Shown here one piece after another: positions 19,263 through 33,018 of a stretch of 64,000 nucleotides of DNA (position 1 is the stretch's first letter; each line of letters begins with the position of its first letter). The DNA is from Verrucomicrobiota bacterium (GTDB lineage: Bacteria; Verrucomicrobiota; Lentisphaeria; JABSQK01; JAJFLO01). Where the stretch lies: NCBI GenBank assembly GCA_021772635.1, contig JAJFLP010000030.1:1-64000 (forward strand), in the 5' to 3' direction. Both the position numbers and the translations under genes were made by a program. The notes under the pieces were generated by a model that was not told the DNA's origin, searched no databases, and was given only the letters and a program-made list of their open reading frames with translations.

Positions 19263-19335
19263 GTCCCCATCGTCTAGTGGCCTAGGACACCGGGTTCTCA
19301 TCCCGGCAACACGGGTTCGACTCCCGTTGGGGATA
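19263..19335 (+). tRNA. tRNA-Glu (anticodon CTC); CCA encoded at 19336-19338
   Basis: Cloverleaf: acceptor GTCCCCA/TGGGGAT, anticodon stem CCGGG with loop TTCTCAT, T-arm ACGGGTTCGACTCCCGT. Confidence 0.95.
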
Positions 19336-19572
19336 CCATCTTTCCTCTAATTCTAGATAATCGCCGACGGTAATGTGAAGCAAATCTTTTGCGCCCTTTC
19401 GATTAACTTTCCAGTTTTCGCCGCGGCTCAACTAACGCTGGCGTCCGGTTTTGAATAATCGAATCTGCCGAATAATTACCTTCCCTTGCACCATAGGGCG
19501 ATCCTCCGCCGCAACGGCCTCAGGCTTTAATTCACTAAACTGAGCGCGATTCCAGCGTGCTCAAAGAATTTC

Positions 19573-20127
19573 ATGAATGCAATAAGCTCAAATAATACGG
19601 AGAGTAAGGTGCTGATTTTGGTCGGTTTCGCGTCGGTTGGAAAAACAGTGACCGGGCGTGCGCTTGCAGATCGGTTGGGCTGGGAGTTCCGGGATCTTGA
19701 TCGCGAGATCGAGTCGTCGTTTGCGGCGAAGCATGGGGACCGATTATCTTGTCGTCAAATTTTTCGTCGCGACGGAGAAGCCGCTTTTCGACAGTTGGAA
19801 CAAAAGGTTTTACTAGAGATGGGATTTGACAATGACACAATTCTCGCGACAGGTGGCGGTACGATTACGAAAGCGGAGAATTGCAGGATCTTATCAGGTC
19901 TCGGTAAGATAATTTACTTAAGAATCACCCCCGAGGTGTTATTCTGTCGGATGACGGAAAAGGGGCTCCCTGCGTTTATGGACGACGATCCGACTCTGCG
20001 AAACCTGCAAACCATTTACGCCGTGCGCGCGCCGATATTTGAACAATTATCTGACTTCGAATTGGATACGAGCGATATCACCGTTGCCCGTTCGGTTGAG
20101 CTGCTGGAAGACATGGTGTCGGTTTAA
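19573..20127 (+). CDS. aroK: Shikimate kinase
   Basis: LVGFASVGKTVTGRALADRLGWEFRDLDREIE...IFRRDGEAAFRQLE...ILATGGGTI. Confidence 0.9.
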   Translation: MNAISSNNTESKVLILVGFASVGKTVTGRALADRLGWEFRDLDREIESSFAAKHGDRLSCRQIFRRDGEAAFRQLEQKVLLEMGFDNDTILATGGGTITKAENCRILSGLGKIIYLRITPEVLFCRMTEKGLPAFMDDDPTLRNLQTIYAVRAPIFEQLSDFELDTSDITVARSVELLEDMVSV

Positions 20128-20192
20128 AATGATTGCGGCGCCCCGAGTTCCAGGGCGCCGCAAGTTACAGCATTTATGGTCAGTATTGGGGA

Positions 20193-21881
<1,689 letters not shown>

Positions 21882-21934
21882 TTACGTTCAATAATGTTGA
21901 GATTTTACCTTGCGTAATCAATGCATTCTATGCG

Positions 21935-22222
21935 TTATTTTACGATCGCAAGAATGTCGCTTTGGCTCAATATCTTGTATTCCGATTCGTTATGTTTGAT
22001 ATCCGTTCCACCATACTTCGAGGTTAAGACGACATCGCCAACCTTTACCTCAAACGGAATTTTTTTTCCATTGTCATCTAACTTTCCGGATCCCAATGCG
22101 ATGACCTTGGCTTCCTGTGGCTTTTCCTTGGCGCTGTCAGGAATTACAATCCCATTTTTGATTTGTTCGGTTTCTTCGATCGCTTCGACAAGAACGCGAT
22201 CACCCAGCGGTTTGATACTCAT
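21935..22222 (-). CDS. groES: Co-chaperonin GroES
   Basis: [46 protein letters not shown]. Confidence 0.97.
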   Translation of the reverse strand: MSIKPLGDRVLVEAIEETEQIKNGIVIPDSAKEKPQEAKVIALGSGKLDDNGKKIPFEVKVGDVVLTSKYGGTDIKHNESEYKILSQSDILAIVK

Positions 22223-22271
22223 ACTACTTCTCCTTGTGTTTGGTTATTTGGGTTAAGATTTTTGATAGATA

Positions 22272-22350
22272 GTAAACTGACGAACTAGACTGCTTTGAAA
22301 ATTAAGTATTCCAGGGATTCCGAACAATAATTCGAATGCGGTTAGTATCC
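22272..22350 (+). repeat. Possible degenerate family A repeat (A10)
   Basis: agtaaactgacg...ccagggattccgaacaataattcgaatgcggttagtatcc resembles family A middle and 3' blocks. Confidence 0.35.
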
Positions 22351-22389
22351 AAGATCCGTAGTTATTCATCCTGTACGAGTGTCGGTTAT

Positions 22390-24330
22390 TTACTTTCCTT
22401 TTTCCTCGTCGACCATGTCGAAATCCGCGTCGATAACCTCTGCGTCATCACCGGCGGCTGACTTTGATGAAGATGTTTCGGCTTGACCCTCTGTAGGGCC
22501 AGGCTGACCGTCACCGGCAGCTGTTTCACTTTGGGCGTTCTTGTAGAGTTCCTCAGCGAATTTTTGCATCTTGCTTTGGAGACCGTCCATGACCGATTTC
22601 ATTTTATCGGTATCATCGTCTTTGATTGCATCCTTCAATGCCTCAATATCTTTTTGGACGGGTTTCTTAATCTCGTCAGGAATCTTGTCACCCTGTTCTG
22701 TTAGTTGTTTCTCTGTCTGATACACAAGGGAGTCAGCCTGATTCTTGATCTCGATCTTTTCTTTCTTAACTTTATCTTCCTCTGCATGCGCTTTCGCGTC
22801 GTTAATCATACTTTCAATTTCACCGTCACCGAGTCCGGAGTTGGCTGTGATCGTTATCTTCTGAGTCTTGCCGGTGCCCAGATCTTTAGCAGAAACGTTG
22901 AGTATCCCGTTTGCGTCTATATCGAACGCAACTTCAATCTGAGGGACGCCGCGCGGGGCTGGAGGAATGCCATCCAGATGAAATCGACCGATACTCTTGT
23001 TATCACCGGCCATATCTCGTTCCCCTTGGAGAACGTGGATTTCGACAGAAGGCTGATTATCACTTGCGGTGCTAAATACTTCCGTCTTCTTAGTTGGTAT
23101 CGTTGTATTTCTTTCGATCAGCTTTGTCGTCACGCTACCCAGTGTTTCGATACCCAGCGATAAGGGAGTAACGTCCAGAAGAAGTACGTCATCGACGTCA
23201 CCGGCCAAAACACCGCCTTGGATCGCGGCTCCGAGCGCAACGACTTCATCCGGGTTGACGCCTCTGTTCGGGTCTTTTCCAAAAATGGAACCAGCCACTT
23301 CAATGACTTTGGGCATCCTTGTCTGGCCGCCGACAAGGATCACTTCATCGATATCGGATGCTGACGAATCACCGTCCTTAAGGCAGCTCTTACATGGCGC
23401 GATCGTGCGGTCTACCAATCCATCCGTAACTTCCTCTAATTTCGCTCTCGTCAGCGTTTGCGTTAGATGTTTCGGCCCGGACGCGTCGGCGGTAATAAAT
23501 GGCAGATTTATCTCGGAGCTGGGACTGCTGGAAAGCTCACATTTCGCTTTCTCTGCGGCTTCTTTCAATCTTTGCAACGCCATCGGGTCTGTTCTTAGAT
23601 CAACAGTGTTGTCTTTTTTGAAGCCTTCGACCAACCAGTCGATGATGGCCTCATCAAAATCATCTCCACCGAGGTGTGTATCCCCATTCGTAGACTTTAC
23701 CTCGAATACACCATCGCCCAGTTCGAGGATCGAGACGTCGAACGTACCACCGCCAAGATCGTATACGGCAATTTTCTCGTCAGATTTCTTGTCGAGACCA
23801 TAGGCAAGTGCAGCGGCAGTAGGTTCGTTAATGATTCGGCGCACATTCAGTCCGGCAATGCGTCCCGCATCTTTTGTCGCCTGGCGTTGACTATCATTGT
23901 AATAGGCGGGTACGGTGATGACCGCCTCCGTCACTTTATCCCCAAGATATGCCTCGGCATCAGTTTTGAGTTTAGATAGGATCATCGCGGAAATCTCAGG
24001 TGGGGAATAGGTCTTATCGTCCACTTTCACGTGAGCATCGCCATTTTTGGCTTCCACGACTTCATACGGGACCAAACCAATTTCGTGCGCCACTTCGCTA
24101 TACTTGCGTCCCATAAAACGCTTAATCGAGAACACCGTTCCTTTCGGGTTCGTAACTCCCTGGCGTTTTGCAGTTAAGCCAACCAGTCGCTCGCCACTTT
24201 TAGTAAAGCCGACCACGGACGGCGTCGTTCGCTGACCTTCAGCATTCGGTATAACCACGGACTCCCCGCCCTCCATGACCGCAATGCATGAATTCGTCGT
24301 ACCCAAGTCTATTCCTAAAATTTTTCCCAT
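22390..24330 (-). CDS. dnaK: Molecular chaperone DnaK
   Basis: [23 protein letters not shown]...; C-terminal [17 protein letters not shown]. Confidence 0.98.
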   Translation of the reverse strand: MGKILGIDLGTTNSCIAVMEGGESVVIPNAEGQRTTPSVVGFTKSGERLVGLTAKRQGVTNPKGTVFSIKRFMGRKYSEVAHEIGLVPYEVVEAKNGDAHVKVDDKTYSPPEISAMILSKLKTDAEAYLGDKVTEAVITVPAYYNDSQRQATKDAGRIAGLNVRRIINEPTAAALAYGLDKKSDEKIAVYDLGGGTFDVSILELGDGVFEVKSTNGDTHLGGDDFDEAIIDWLVEGFKKDNTVDLRTDPMALQRLKEAAEKAKCELSSSPSSEINLPFITADASGPKHLTQTLTRAKLEEVTDGLVDRTIAPCKSCLKDGDSSASDIDEVILVGGQTRMPKVIEVAGSIFGKDPNRGVNPDEVVALGAAIQGGVLAGDVDDVLLLDVTPLSLGIETLGSVTTKLIERNTTIPTKKTEVFSTASDNQPSVEIHVLQGERDMAGDNKSIGRFHLDGIPPAPRGVPQIEVAFDIDANGILNVSAKDLGTGKTQKITITANSGLGDGEIESMINDAKAHAEEDKVKKEKIEIKNQADSLVYQTEKQLTEQGDKIPDEIKKPVQKDIEALKDAIKDDDTDKMKSVMDGLQSKMQKFAEELYKNAQSETAAGDGQPGPTEGQAETSSSKSAAGDDAEVIDADFDMVDEEKGK

Positions 24331-24566
24331 TGCCTGTAATCTCCTTACAAAAGCTCGCCGAATTATTGATCTAAAATTAATTTCTGCAAATCGTATACTG
24401 AACGAGCCGTGCAGTTAACGTGCCAACTTCGAAATATTGATGTTATCCAATTTATAATTAATTAGTTATGTAATATTCATTGATTCGCCAAGTCTTAACT
24501 TCTTTCCATAACTGTCACACTGTGCCATTAAACGTCGCGCTACGCTGAGACAAAAAGGCGCAGTTC

Positions 24567-25961
24567 TTAGAATTTCGCGTTCTTGGGTGTCCGCGGGTAT
24601 GGAATAACGTCGCGAATATTGGCCATACCAGTGCAGAATTGGACGATTCTTTCGAAGCCCAAACCAAACCCCGCGTGCGGGACTGTTCCAAACCGCCGGA
24701 GATCCATATACCACCAATATTCATCTTCTTTTTGCTTAAGTTCAGCCATTCTTTTTTTTAGTATATCCATGCGCTCTTCGCGTTGACTTCCACCGATGAT
24801 CTCCCCGATATTCGGTAGCAACACGTCCATTGACGCAACGGTTTTATTGTCATCGTTGACACGCATATAGAAGGGTTTAATCTCTTTCGGGAAGTCAGTG
24901 ACAATCACGGCTGACTTAAATTCCTGTTCAGTAAGGAAACGCTCGTGTTCGGACTGTAGATCGGTTCCCCAGTCGACGGGAAATTCGAAAGCCGTGTTTG
25001 ACCGGAGCAGGATTTCTATGGCCTCAGTATAGGTAACTCTGGTAAAGTCAGTCGACGTAGTATCGGACAGTCGTTGGCATAACGAGTTATCTATCCTGTT
25101 ATCAAAAAACGCGATGTCCTCGGAGCAATTCTCGCGCACATAGGATACCAGATATTTCACAAACTCCTCTGCTAATGTCGCGTCATCGTTGAGGTCGGCA
25201 AACGCTATTTCCGGTTCAATCATCCAGAACTCAGCTAAATGCCGACTGGTATTCGAGTTCTCGGCTCGGAATGTGGGGCCGAACGTATAGACTTTTCCAA
25301 CGGCGCACGCGTAGGTCTCCGCCTCTAGTTGGCCGCTGACTGTCAAGTTAGCGTTAAGATCAAAGAAGTCGTCTTCGGCCTTGATTCGAACATTGGGCGC
25401 ATCGATAAGTGATTTCAGATCGATTGTTGTGAGATGAAAGGCGTCGCCCGCGCCCTCGCAGTCGCTCGTCGTAATTATAGGTGTATTGAGATAACAAAAC
25501 CCCTTATTCTGGAAGAATTGGTGGGTAGCGAAACTCAGTGCGCTGCGGACCCGGGTGACGGCTCCGAACGTATTCGTTCTGGCACGCAGATGACTAACCT
25601 CTCGGAGTTTCTCGAAAGAAACGCGTTGTTTCTGTAGCGGGTAACTGGTCGGATCGCAGAATCCATAAACCTTAATCTTTGTAGCGCGTAGTTCGACGTT
25701 TTGACCGGCTCCGGATGATTGGAGCAGTTCTCCGGTTGCTTTTAACGATGCTCCAGGGAATAAGTTAACGACTTCGGCGTCATAATTTTCCAGAGATTTG
25801 TCCGCTACGATCTGCAGGTTACGCAAACAGGAACCGTCATTAATTTCCAAGAACGAGAAGCCGCCTTTCGAGTCGCGACGTGTCTTGAGCCAGCCTTCGA
25901 CCACGACGGTTTTTCCAAAAAGGGGCGAGTCAAGCGAGGATTTAACTGAAAAATTCGTCAT
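24567..25961 (-). CDS. asnS: Asparaginyl-tRNA synthetase
   Basis: VEGWLKTRRDSKGGFSFLEINDGSCLRNLQIV...TFRAENSNTSRHLAEFWMIEPE...RFGTVPHAGFGLGFERIVQFCTGM. Confidence 0.96.
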   Translation of the reverse strand: MTNFSVKSSLDSPLFGKTVVVEGWLKTRRDSKGGFSFLEINDGSCLRNLQIVADKSLENYDAEVVNLFPGASLKATGELLQSSGAGQNVELRATKIKVYGFCDPTSYPLQKQRVSFEKLREVSHLRARTNTFGAVTRVRSALSFATHQFFQNKGFCYLNTPIITTSDCEGAGDAFHLTTIDLKSLIDAPNVRIKAEDDFFDLNANLTVSGQLEAETYACAVGKVYTFGPTFRAENSNTSRHLAEFWMIEPEIAFADLNDDATLAEEFVKYLVSYVRENCSEDIAFFDNRIDNSLCQRLSDTTSTDFTRVTYTEAIEILLRSNTAFEFPVDWGTDLQSEHERFLTEQEFKSAVIVTDFPKEIKPFYMRVNDDNKTVASMDVLLPNIGEIIGGSQREERMDILKKRMAELKQKEDEYWWYMDLRRFGTVPHAGFGLGFERIVQFCTGMANIRDVIPYPRTPKNAKF

Positions 25962-26215
25962 TGTAGAACTCCTGTATTTTTAGTACCGAGGCAACCATTA
26001 ATTACTGTCCATTACAAACAGTCTGAGACTATGTTCCAGAACTTCGTAAAAACAAATTGTCAGGACCACGGCAATGGTCTCGAAAAAAGCTAATTAAACG
26101 CTTGTAAGAACTTGGTGCATTATTAACTTAAGCGGGAAATATACCGGCAGTCGAGAATATTAAGATTCTTTGAATGACCATATATCTAACCTGTCCCAGA
26201 ATGAAGGTGGCATGA

Positions 26216-27715
26216 GTGGCGAATTCATCAATTGACAAATTTATGGCGCTCTACGAAGGAGAAGGCCTAACGTTCGACGACGTGTCGTTGGCGACGCAGT
26301 ATACAGATTTTCCTCCCTCTGAGGCGTCGCTCAAGTCGAAATTCAGTCGTAACATTGATTTAAGTATCCCGTTCGTCAGTGCGGCGATGGACACAGTGAC
26401 GGGTTCGGTAATGGCGATCACCATGGCGTTGTCCGGTGGGATCGGTGTTATCCACCGCAATAACACGCAGGAGGAGCAGGCGGAGGACGTTCGAAAAGTT
26501 AAGAAATATCTGAACGGATTGATAGAGACTCCTGTTGTCTTTAATAGGAAAATCCAGGTTTCTGAGCTCCTCTCGGAGAAAGAGAAGCGCCAGCATAATT
26601 TTTCTGGTTTCCCTATTGTAGACGATGGCGGGATTTTATGCGGAATCATAACTGCGAAGGACATGAAATTTCTGCGGGAAGGTTCGATTCCAGTCGAACA
26701 GGCCATGACGAAGGAGGTGGTTACCGGCGCTGTCGGGACGACCTTGGTCGAGGCCTTCGAAAAGATGCTTGAACACAAGGTGGGCAAGCTACCAATCATA
26801 GACGACGGCGGGTGTCTGCAAGGTCTGTATAGTTTTCACGATGTCAAGAGTTTGATAGAGAATAATGAGCCTGATATAAATCGGGATCAGTACCACAAGC
26901 TTCGGGCCGCGGCAGCGATCGGGCCGGACGATTATGAGCGCGTAGGAGTCCTGGTGGACGCGGGGGTGGATGTTCTTGTCATTGACACCGCGCATGGACA
27001 TACAAAGAACGTAATCTCAATGGTCCGCCACCTGAAAAAGAACCACGCAGAAGTTGACGTGGTCGCGGGGAATATAGGAACCGGCGACGCTGCAGCAGAC
27101 CTAGTTGACGCCGGCGCGGATGCGGTGAAAGTGGGGATCGGCCCGGGATCGATTTGTACGACGCGCGTTGTAACTGGTGTGGGAACTCCTCAATTGACCG
27201 CGGTGTACGATGTATATCGTAAGATTGGCGACGAGGTTCCGATAATAGCCGATGGTGGAATTCGGCATTCCGGGGACGTCCCGAAGGCGATCGCGGTTGG
27301 GGCGACGTCAGTTATGATGGGGTCGGCTCTTGCCGGGACACAGGAAAGCCCGGGGGAGAAGATCCTCCATCAGGGGCGAAAATTCGTCGTATATAGGGGG
27401 ATGGGAAGTCTCGAAGCGATGAAGGTCGGGCGCGGAAGCCGCGACCGTTATTCCCAAGCTGATGTCGTTGCGGAGGAGAAACTTGTGCCACAGGGAATTG
27501 AGGGGCTAGTGCAGTTCCGCGGATCGGTTACCAACGTCTTAACGCAGTACACCGGGGGCTTAAGATTTTCGTTAGGATACTGCGGATCCCGGGATTTCAG
27601 CGAACTACGTAAGACAGCGAAGTTTTATCGAATTTCCTACGCCGGCTTACGAGAGGGGCATGCGCACGAGGTTAAAATAATTAAAGATGCCCCTAATTAT
27701 AGCACCGGTAATTAG
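26216..27715 (+). CDS. guaB: IMP dehydrogenase
   Basis: GLTFDDVSL...[20 protein letters not shown] domains; [17 protein letters not shown]. Confidence 0.97.
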   Translation: MANSSIDKFMALYEGEGLTFDDVSLATQYTDFPPSEASLKSKFSRNIDLSIPFVSAAMDTVTGSVMAITMALSGGIGVIHRNNTQEEQAEDVRKVKKYLNGLIETPVVFNRKIQVSELLSEKEKRQHNFSGFPIVDDGGILCGIITAKDMKFLREGSIPVEQAMTKEVVTGAVGTTLVEAFEKMLEHKVGKLPIIDDGGCLQGLYSFHDVKSLIENNEPDINRDQYHKLRAAAAIGPDDYERVGVLVDAGVDVLVIDTAHGHTKNVISMVRHLKKNHAEVDVVAGNIGTGDAAADLVDAGADAVKVGIGPGSICTTRVVTGVGTPQLTAVYDVYRKIGDEVPIIADGGIRHSGDVPKAIAVGATSVMMGSALAGTQESPGEKILHQGRKFVVYRGMGSLEAMKVGRGSRDRYSQADVVAEEKLVPQGIEGLVQFRGSVTNVLTQYTGGLRFSLGYCGSRDFSELRKTAKFYRISYAGLREGHAHEVKIIKDAPNYSTGN

Positions 27716-28010
27716 CGGTCCTCCGGCAGTGACGTATAATTTGCAGAATCTGCGCGTATCTCTGGAAGTGTCGCGCAAGAAATTTTTGACCGTTTTCCGA
27801 CGGAATCTTTGTTTATACAATAGTTTATTCGGCGTCGCATATAGATTGCAAGGGTGTTGCCGGGAGCACGGCGTGTAGCCGACTTTTCCATCAGTGTTCC
27901 AGATTTGCAAAACGCTTGATTCCGATGAACCGCTTAGTCGTTAGGGACGTTTAGCCACTTGGTCTGTAAGAAAGTCCATTATTTTACGCCAGCCAATAGC
28001 AAAAGAAAGT

Positions 28011-28988
28011 TTGCCATCAATAATGAATATAATTCTTGTCCCAGCCGTCACGATTTTCTTTATATTTTTTGTGACCTCCGTTATCGTCCTCCTCACCTAC
28101 CTACCTCTATGGATCCAGGTCAGAGTCTCAGGAATTGAACTATCAGTTTTCCAATTGATTGGAATGCGATTACGCCGACTCAATCCGAAGTTCGTATGTC
28201 AGCAGCTCATTACTCTCAGCAAGGCAGGAATCGACGTGCCTGTTGACGACTTAGAGGCTCACGTTCTGGCGGGCGGCAATTTATCGGCCGTGGCAGAGGC
28301 ACTTATTGCTTCCGCAAAGGCGGGGCTTGGGTATCCATTTCAGAGGATTGCGGCAATCGACCTGGCCGGCCGCGACGCGGTTGACGCCGTGAGCACTACC
28401 GTGGAGCCCAAAGTACTTGTTTGTCCACCGCATTCAGCGGGAACAATAATGGGTGTTGCAAGAGATGGAGTACGGCTGGCTGTATCGATCAGAGTTACAG
28501 TCAGGACCAATTTTGAACGATTAGTGGGTGGCGCCGGGGAGGAAACGGTGATTGCGAGGGTCGGTGAGGGAATCATTGCCGCCATCGGTTCTGCTGACAC
28601 CCACAAGCGCATCCTGGAGCGACCGGAAGTCATCGCGGAATACATTCTCTCCTGCGGTTTAGACCGCGGGACCTCGTTTGAGATTCTGTCGGTCGACGTT
28701 GCTGAAATCGAAGTGATCGATAATATCGGCGCTCGCTTGCAGAACGTTCAGGCCGAATCCGACAAGCGAGTGGCCCAGGCGAAAGCGGAGATGAGACGAG
28801 TGTCTGCGATTGCGACCGAGCGCGAAATGCGCGCTAAGGTCACGGAAATGACTTCACAACTGACATTCGCCCGATCGATAGTACCGCGAGCGGTGGCTTC
28901 TGGATATCATCGTGGAAACATATGGCGCTCGCCGAATCCCGTGGGCTTGGGCTTCAACCGCTGCCTCTGGGATCCCCTCATTCGTTAG
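28011..28988 (+). CDS. floA: Flotillin-like protein FloA
   Basis: N-terminal TM; GIELSVFQLIGMRLRRLNPKFVCQQLITLSKAGIDVPVDDLEAHVLAGGNL; VDVAEIEVIDNIGARLQNVQAESDKRVAQAKAE; C-terminus less certain. Confidence 0.85.
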   Translation: MPSIMNIILVPAVTIFFIFFVTSVIVLLTYLPLWIQVRVSGIELSVFQLIGMRLRRLNPKFVCQQLITLSKAGIDVPVDDLEAHVLAGGNLSAVAEALIASAKAGLGYPFQRIAAIDLAGRDAVDAVSTTVEPKVLVCPPHSAGTIMGVARDGVRLAVSIRVTVRTNFERLVGGAGEETVIARVGEGIIAAIGSADTHKRILERPEVIAEYILSCGLDRGTSFEILSVDVAEIEVIDNIGARLQNVQAESDKRVAQAKAEMRRVSAIATEREMRAKVTEMTSQLTFARSIVPRAVASGYHRGNIWRSPNPVGLGFNRCLWDPLIR

Positions 28989-29501
28989 TCCCACGAAGTG
29001 CTCTCATCACGACCGGTCCAAAGAAGATCTTCCTTAAGAAAAGTGCCCGCCCGTTCGAGTCGTAGCCCACGTAGCGGTCCCAATATTCGGGGTTTTCTGA
29101 CGGCGCGAATATCCTGCAACCAGACTACTGGAGGTTTAGTAAAAGGCAATCAGGTGCCCACAGGTATGCCCAACCGCCTGCGACTTTGTTGTCCGCGTAT
29201 TGGCGTGCCGGCACGTCCTGATTACCCCCCCTTGAACCCTCCCGAGTAATTAGCATTTCCACGCACACACCAGAAGACGCAACTGACGAGTGCTCTCGTT
29301 AACCGGCCACGCTATCCGATCGAGGCTGTTTGGAGGCCAATAATGGAGGGGACGTTTTTTCTCATTTTGTAATTTATGCGGTTGCCAAAGGGCAATTGAC
29401 AAAGTATCTTTGCTCCTTGCGATTGCGCCCCTGTGTTACGAGTAAACAGCTTATAGGGACCCAGGGAAAAAGTCATTGAATCGGTTAGTGGGTGTCACCT
29501 A

Positions 29502-30230
29502 GTGAAGTTGGGAATTCGATTTCAAATCAATTTGCTTACGTTCTTATGTATTATTGGACCTTCAGTCTTCGCACAATTGCCAGGGGTACAACCTGAGAAC
29601 GTTACGTTCAAGATAACGGAGCTGGAGATCAAGAAGGTGCGACTTCGCGAACTTAGCCCGCGTGTTGAAGGGTTTGCACCGGATAATAAGAGTGAATGGT
29701 ACAGAATTAAGGCCGAGTACACGGTCGGCAGCGGACACAAGAAAGCCGGAGGTTATCGGCGGGACGTGTCATGGGTTGACAGCTGTGTTTTTTCGTGGCG
29801 CGTCATCCTGGCGTTAACGGCCGATGAGCGTAAGAAGGGCGTATCAGAGAAGAACTCACTGTTGTTGGAAAGAGATATACGCTATGCCAACATTGACATA
29901 GATCCGACCAAGACGAAGTCGGCCGTGGTGTATATCGAACCGAGTTTCTCCGATCGTTTTAAATCGAATTTAATTGACGATGGCGTGTTAGTCGAGCTTA
30001 CAATATCAACTGCGGGCAAGGCTAAGGCCCGTGCCTGGGCCCGCGGCGGCAATTTTTATAGTGGGACAAGCCTCCCCGCGCGGTTGTTCCCGAAGTCAGA
30101 GGAAGGCCTGTGGTTCAAGTCGAAGTCGTTGAACCGCGTAGACTATGGCTTGCTCAGCCGGCACGAAACCCCGTGGGCATGGTCGAGTTACGAGGCTTTT
30201 GAATTTATCGTGAATGACAGGAAAAATTAA
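29502..30230 (+). CDS. Secreted protein, Amuc_1102-like position in pilus locus
   Basis: Signal peptide; first gene of a co-directional cluster with PilM-like protein, two membrane proteins and a secretin. Confidence 0.6.
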   Translation: MKLGIRFQINLLTFLCIIGPSVFAQLPGVQPENVTFKITELEIKKVRLRELSPRVEGFAPDNKSEWYRIKAEYTVGSGHKKAGGYRRDVSWVDSCVFSWRVILALTADERKKGVSEKNSLLLERDIRYANIDIDPTKTKSAVVYIEPSFSDRFKSNLIDDGVLVELTISTAGKAKARAWARGGNFYSGTSLPARLFPKSEEGLWFKSKSLNRVDYGLLSRHETPWAWSSYEAFEFIVNDRKN

Positions 30231-30241
30231 CGAGTTAAAAT

Positions 30242-32164
30242 ATGGCCATCCAAGAACGCAGCCTTGCAATTGATATTGGATCGACAGGGATCCGCATAAG
30301 TGAGTTCGAGTATCCTGCGACAGGAGGGATTATTCTTCATGCTTTCAATAAGGTTGAATTAACAGATCAATTGAGCGAAACCAATCGTACTGAGGTCATA
30401 ACGGTAGCCCTGCGTAAAGCATACGAGGACGGGAATTTTACAACGAAAAACGCGTCTATTTCCGTTTCGGGCCAGGCAGCGTTTATGCGTTTCGTAAATT
30501 TGCCGCCTGTATCCGAAGAGGAGTCTCGGATAAAGCAAATTGTCGAGTATGAGGCAAAGCAGAATGTTCCGTTCCCAATGGACGAGGTCATCTGGGATTA
30601 TCAGCTGATATCCGGCGCTGACGAAGACCTTGAGGTTATGTTCGTCGTCATAAAGAACGATATCGTCGAGAGCGTTATTGAGGCGGTTGTAGCGGTTGGA
30701 CTGAAACCCAAACTTGTTGATTTCGCGCCATCAGCACTGTACAACGTTGCAAGGGCAAATCACGTCGGAGACAATGAATGTTGCATGGTCCTGAATATTG
30801 GCGGACGTTGTAGCACGTTATTATTCCTCGATGGCCAGCGATTTTTTGCAAGAACAATTCCTATCGGCGGATTTTCTATCAGCCAGCAAATTGAGAAAGA
30901 GTTCGGAATCAGCTCTCAAGAGGCAGAAACCTTAAAACGTCGTCATGGTTTCGTTGCCCTCGGCGGTGCGTACGAAGAACCTGAATCTGAGGTTGCGGCC
31001 ACGATTTCAAAAATCGTCCGGAACATTATGACGCGCCTTCATGGCGAGGTCAATCGATCGATCAGTGTATACCGCACCCAGCAGAAGGGCAATAAGCCAG
31101 TTCATCTTTACTTGGCCGGCGGTAGTTCGACAATGGCCTTTACCGACCACTTCTTTTCCGAGAAACTGAGACTGGAAGTCAGTTATCTCAATCCGTATAA
31201 GATCGTATCGTTATCGGAGAATTTAGACGTCAAAAAGCTTGAGGAATCGGCTCATTTTTTCGCTGAGACAGTAGGCGTCGGTCTCCGAAACTCTCTGGAA
31301 TGTCCGGTCGAAATTAGCTTAACGACAGATTCGTTGCGCCAGCAGCAGTCGTTTGCGATTCGGAAACCTTTCATCATATTCTCGTGTTTCGTTTGGATGC
31401 TGATCCTGGGCGTTTTTATTTTGGTCAACAACAAGACTGTTGCGTTGTTTCAGACGACTGCCGAGAGGAAAGCTGCCAACGTTGAGCGTTTAAAGAAGAT
31501 TAAAGGACAAATCGAGGTGTTTGAACGAAAGCAGAAGAAGGTCTTTGAAAAATTTGACAGCGTCGCGACCGTGTTGGAGTACAGATATGACTGGGCATTC
31601 TTTTATAATACGCTTCAAGTGGCCAAACCTCAAGATGTGTGGTTGAAGAGTATAAAGATCATGAGCGCCCCAAAAGCTGGTCCAGCTAAAAGAACGGCGA
31701 AGAAAAAGAAAAAACGCGCAAGTCTGTTCGCGTCGAAACGGAAACGAGGTTCGCAATCCGCATCTGAGCAAGATGGCATAATTTGGTTCGATATAGTGGG
31801 GCAGGCGATCGCGATACCAAGTTCTGATCCGGAGCGCCTCATTTTCTCAGAGGAACAGGTGACAGAGTTTGGACGGTTGCAGGCGAACCAGGCTGGAGAC
31901 GGTGCGGAAGAACAGGATACGGACAAGAGTGCCTCCGGTGACAACGGCGCGACTGGCCCGTTGGATTTCCTGGGAACGAATCGAATTGAGTCAGACATGA
32001 TTCTATCCGAGGTATTCCTGAGGAGTCTCCACAATGCCGGATTATTCTCGTCCGATCCAGCCGAAACCCGCATCCTGGAAAGTCGTTTTTCCGACAAATA
32101 CCGAAATCTTACTACTTTTAGAATACAACTGCGCTTGGAAGAGCCGATAGTTACAAAACGCTAA
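30242..32164 (+). CDS. PilM-like actin-fold protein fused to a TM/PilN-like region (Amuc_1101-like)
   Basis: LAIDIGSTGIRISEFEYP...QIVEYEAKQNVPFPMDEVIWDYQLI; C-terminal IIFSCFVWMLILGVFIL TM then coiled coil and PilN-like region. Confidence 0.82.
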   Translation: MAIQERSLAIDIGSTGIRISEFEYPATGGIILHAFNKVELTDQLSETNRTEVITVALRKAYEDGNFTTKNASISVSGQAAFMRFVNLPPVSEEESRIKQIVEYEAKQNVPFPMDEVIWDYQLISGADEDLEVMFVVIKNDIVESVIEAVVAVGLKPKLVDFAPSALYNVARANHVGDNECCMVLNIGGRCSTLLFLDGQRFFARTIPIGGFSISQQIEKEFGISSQEAETLKRRHGFVALGGAYEEPESEVAATISKIVRNIMTRLHGEVNRSISVYRTQQKGNKPVHLYLAGGSSTMAFTDHFFSEKLRLEVSYLNPYKIVSLSENLDVKKLEESAHFFAETVGVGLRNSLECPVEISLTTDSLRQQQSFAIRKPFIIFSCFVWMLILGVFILVNNKTVALFQTTAERKAANVERLKKIKGQIEVFERKQKKVFEKFDSVATVLEYRYDWAFFYNTLQVAKPQDVWLKSIKIMSAPKAGPAKRTAKKKKKRASLFASKRKRGSQSASEQDGIIWFDIVGQAIAIPSSDPERLIFSEEQVTEFGRLQANQAGDGAEEQDTDKSASGDNGATGPLDFLGTNRIESDMILSEVFLRSLHNAGLFSSDPAETRILESRFSDKYRNLTTFRIQLRLEEPIVTKR

Positions 32165-32187
32165 AGGGACGTTTCCCTTCATCGATT

Positions 32188-33018
32188 ATGGAGCTAATAA
32201 AGAAAAACTTATTTCTCGTCATATCCGTGGTAGTGATGATTATACTTTCCGTTATCGCGAGTGTAATTATTCGAAGTTACCACAAGGATATCGACAAATA
32301 TGCAGAGCAGGTCAAGAATATAGTTGAGGCCGAGAAAAGTTTTGTAACGAGTCCTTACGCGCTCACTACCGACAATGTTTTGCAGGTCGAGAAAAATTAC
32401 GAGGGAACGGTTGCTAAGTTCAGGGAGATGATTGACAAGTTGAATGAAAGATACCCGTCGCCCGAGGTCAATTCTGATATGACTCCTTTGAAGTTCAAGT
32501 TGTACTTACGGCAGGTCTGTATAAAAATGGAAAACCTCTTACGTGGTGAAGACGTGGCATTACCAGACAGCTTGAAGTGGTTTTCCTTCGATAGGTATAT
32601 GCAGCCGGATGTGCTTCCGAATAATGAGGAAATAAAATCGATATTAAATCAGTTAGAGATAATCCAGGAATTGATATACATAATCTCACAATCGGAAGTA
32701 AAGAGTTTGGACCGGTTCTCGCGATCGGATGATATCAATTTGACGGAGAGAAAGTTATATGGCTTCATGCCGTTCACGTTGTCATTATCCGGTAACGTGA
32801 ATTCTATCCGGCGTTTTATGAATCTCATTCCCGAGGCGCGATATTTTTATATGGTCCGCAATTTAGATTTGGAGGCGAGCGAGCCGAGAATGAATGACGC
32901 ACCGGACGTGAAGAGAAATAAGTTAACTCCGAAGCACGAACGTTTGCTTTATTCCGCCGAGACGATCGTAAAAGTTGATTTCGTGGTTGACTACTTCGAG
33001 TTCCAGGATAAGGAGTAA
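32188..33018 (+). CDS. Amuc_1100-like pilus-associated membrane protein
   Basis: 276 aa; MELIKKNLFLVISVVVMIILSVIASVIIRSY TM plus periplasmic domain, located between PilM-like and secretin genes. Confidence 0.6.
   Translation: MELIKKNLFLVISVVVMIILSVIASVIIRSYHKDIDKYAEQVKNIVEAEKSFVTSPYALTTDNVLQVEKNYEGTVAKFREMIDKLNERYPSPEVNSDMTPLKFKLYLRQVCIKMENLLRGEDVALPDSLKWFSFDRYMQPDVLPNNEEIKSILNQLEIIQELIYIISQSEVKSLDRFSRSDDINLTERKLYGFMPFTLSLSGNVNSIRRFMNLIPEARYFYMVRNLDLEASEPRMNDAPDVKRNKLTPKHERLLYSAETIVKVDFVVDYFEFQDKE

Noticed and set aside
22223-22389. CIRCE (HrcA) operator upstream of groESL/dnaK
   Set aside because: Looked for TTAGCACTC-N9-GAGTGCTAA upstream of groES and dnaK; not seen.
28860-29000. Chimeric or damaged flotillin C-terminus
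   Set aside because: C-termini vary in this family; cannot be judged without alignment.
28998-29249. Frameshifted continuation of the flotillin-like gene
   Set aside because: Conserved VPRAVASGYHRGN lies in the original frame near its end; the downstream ORF is Arg/Pro-rich without flotillin features, so no frameshift is claimed.
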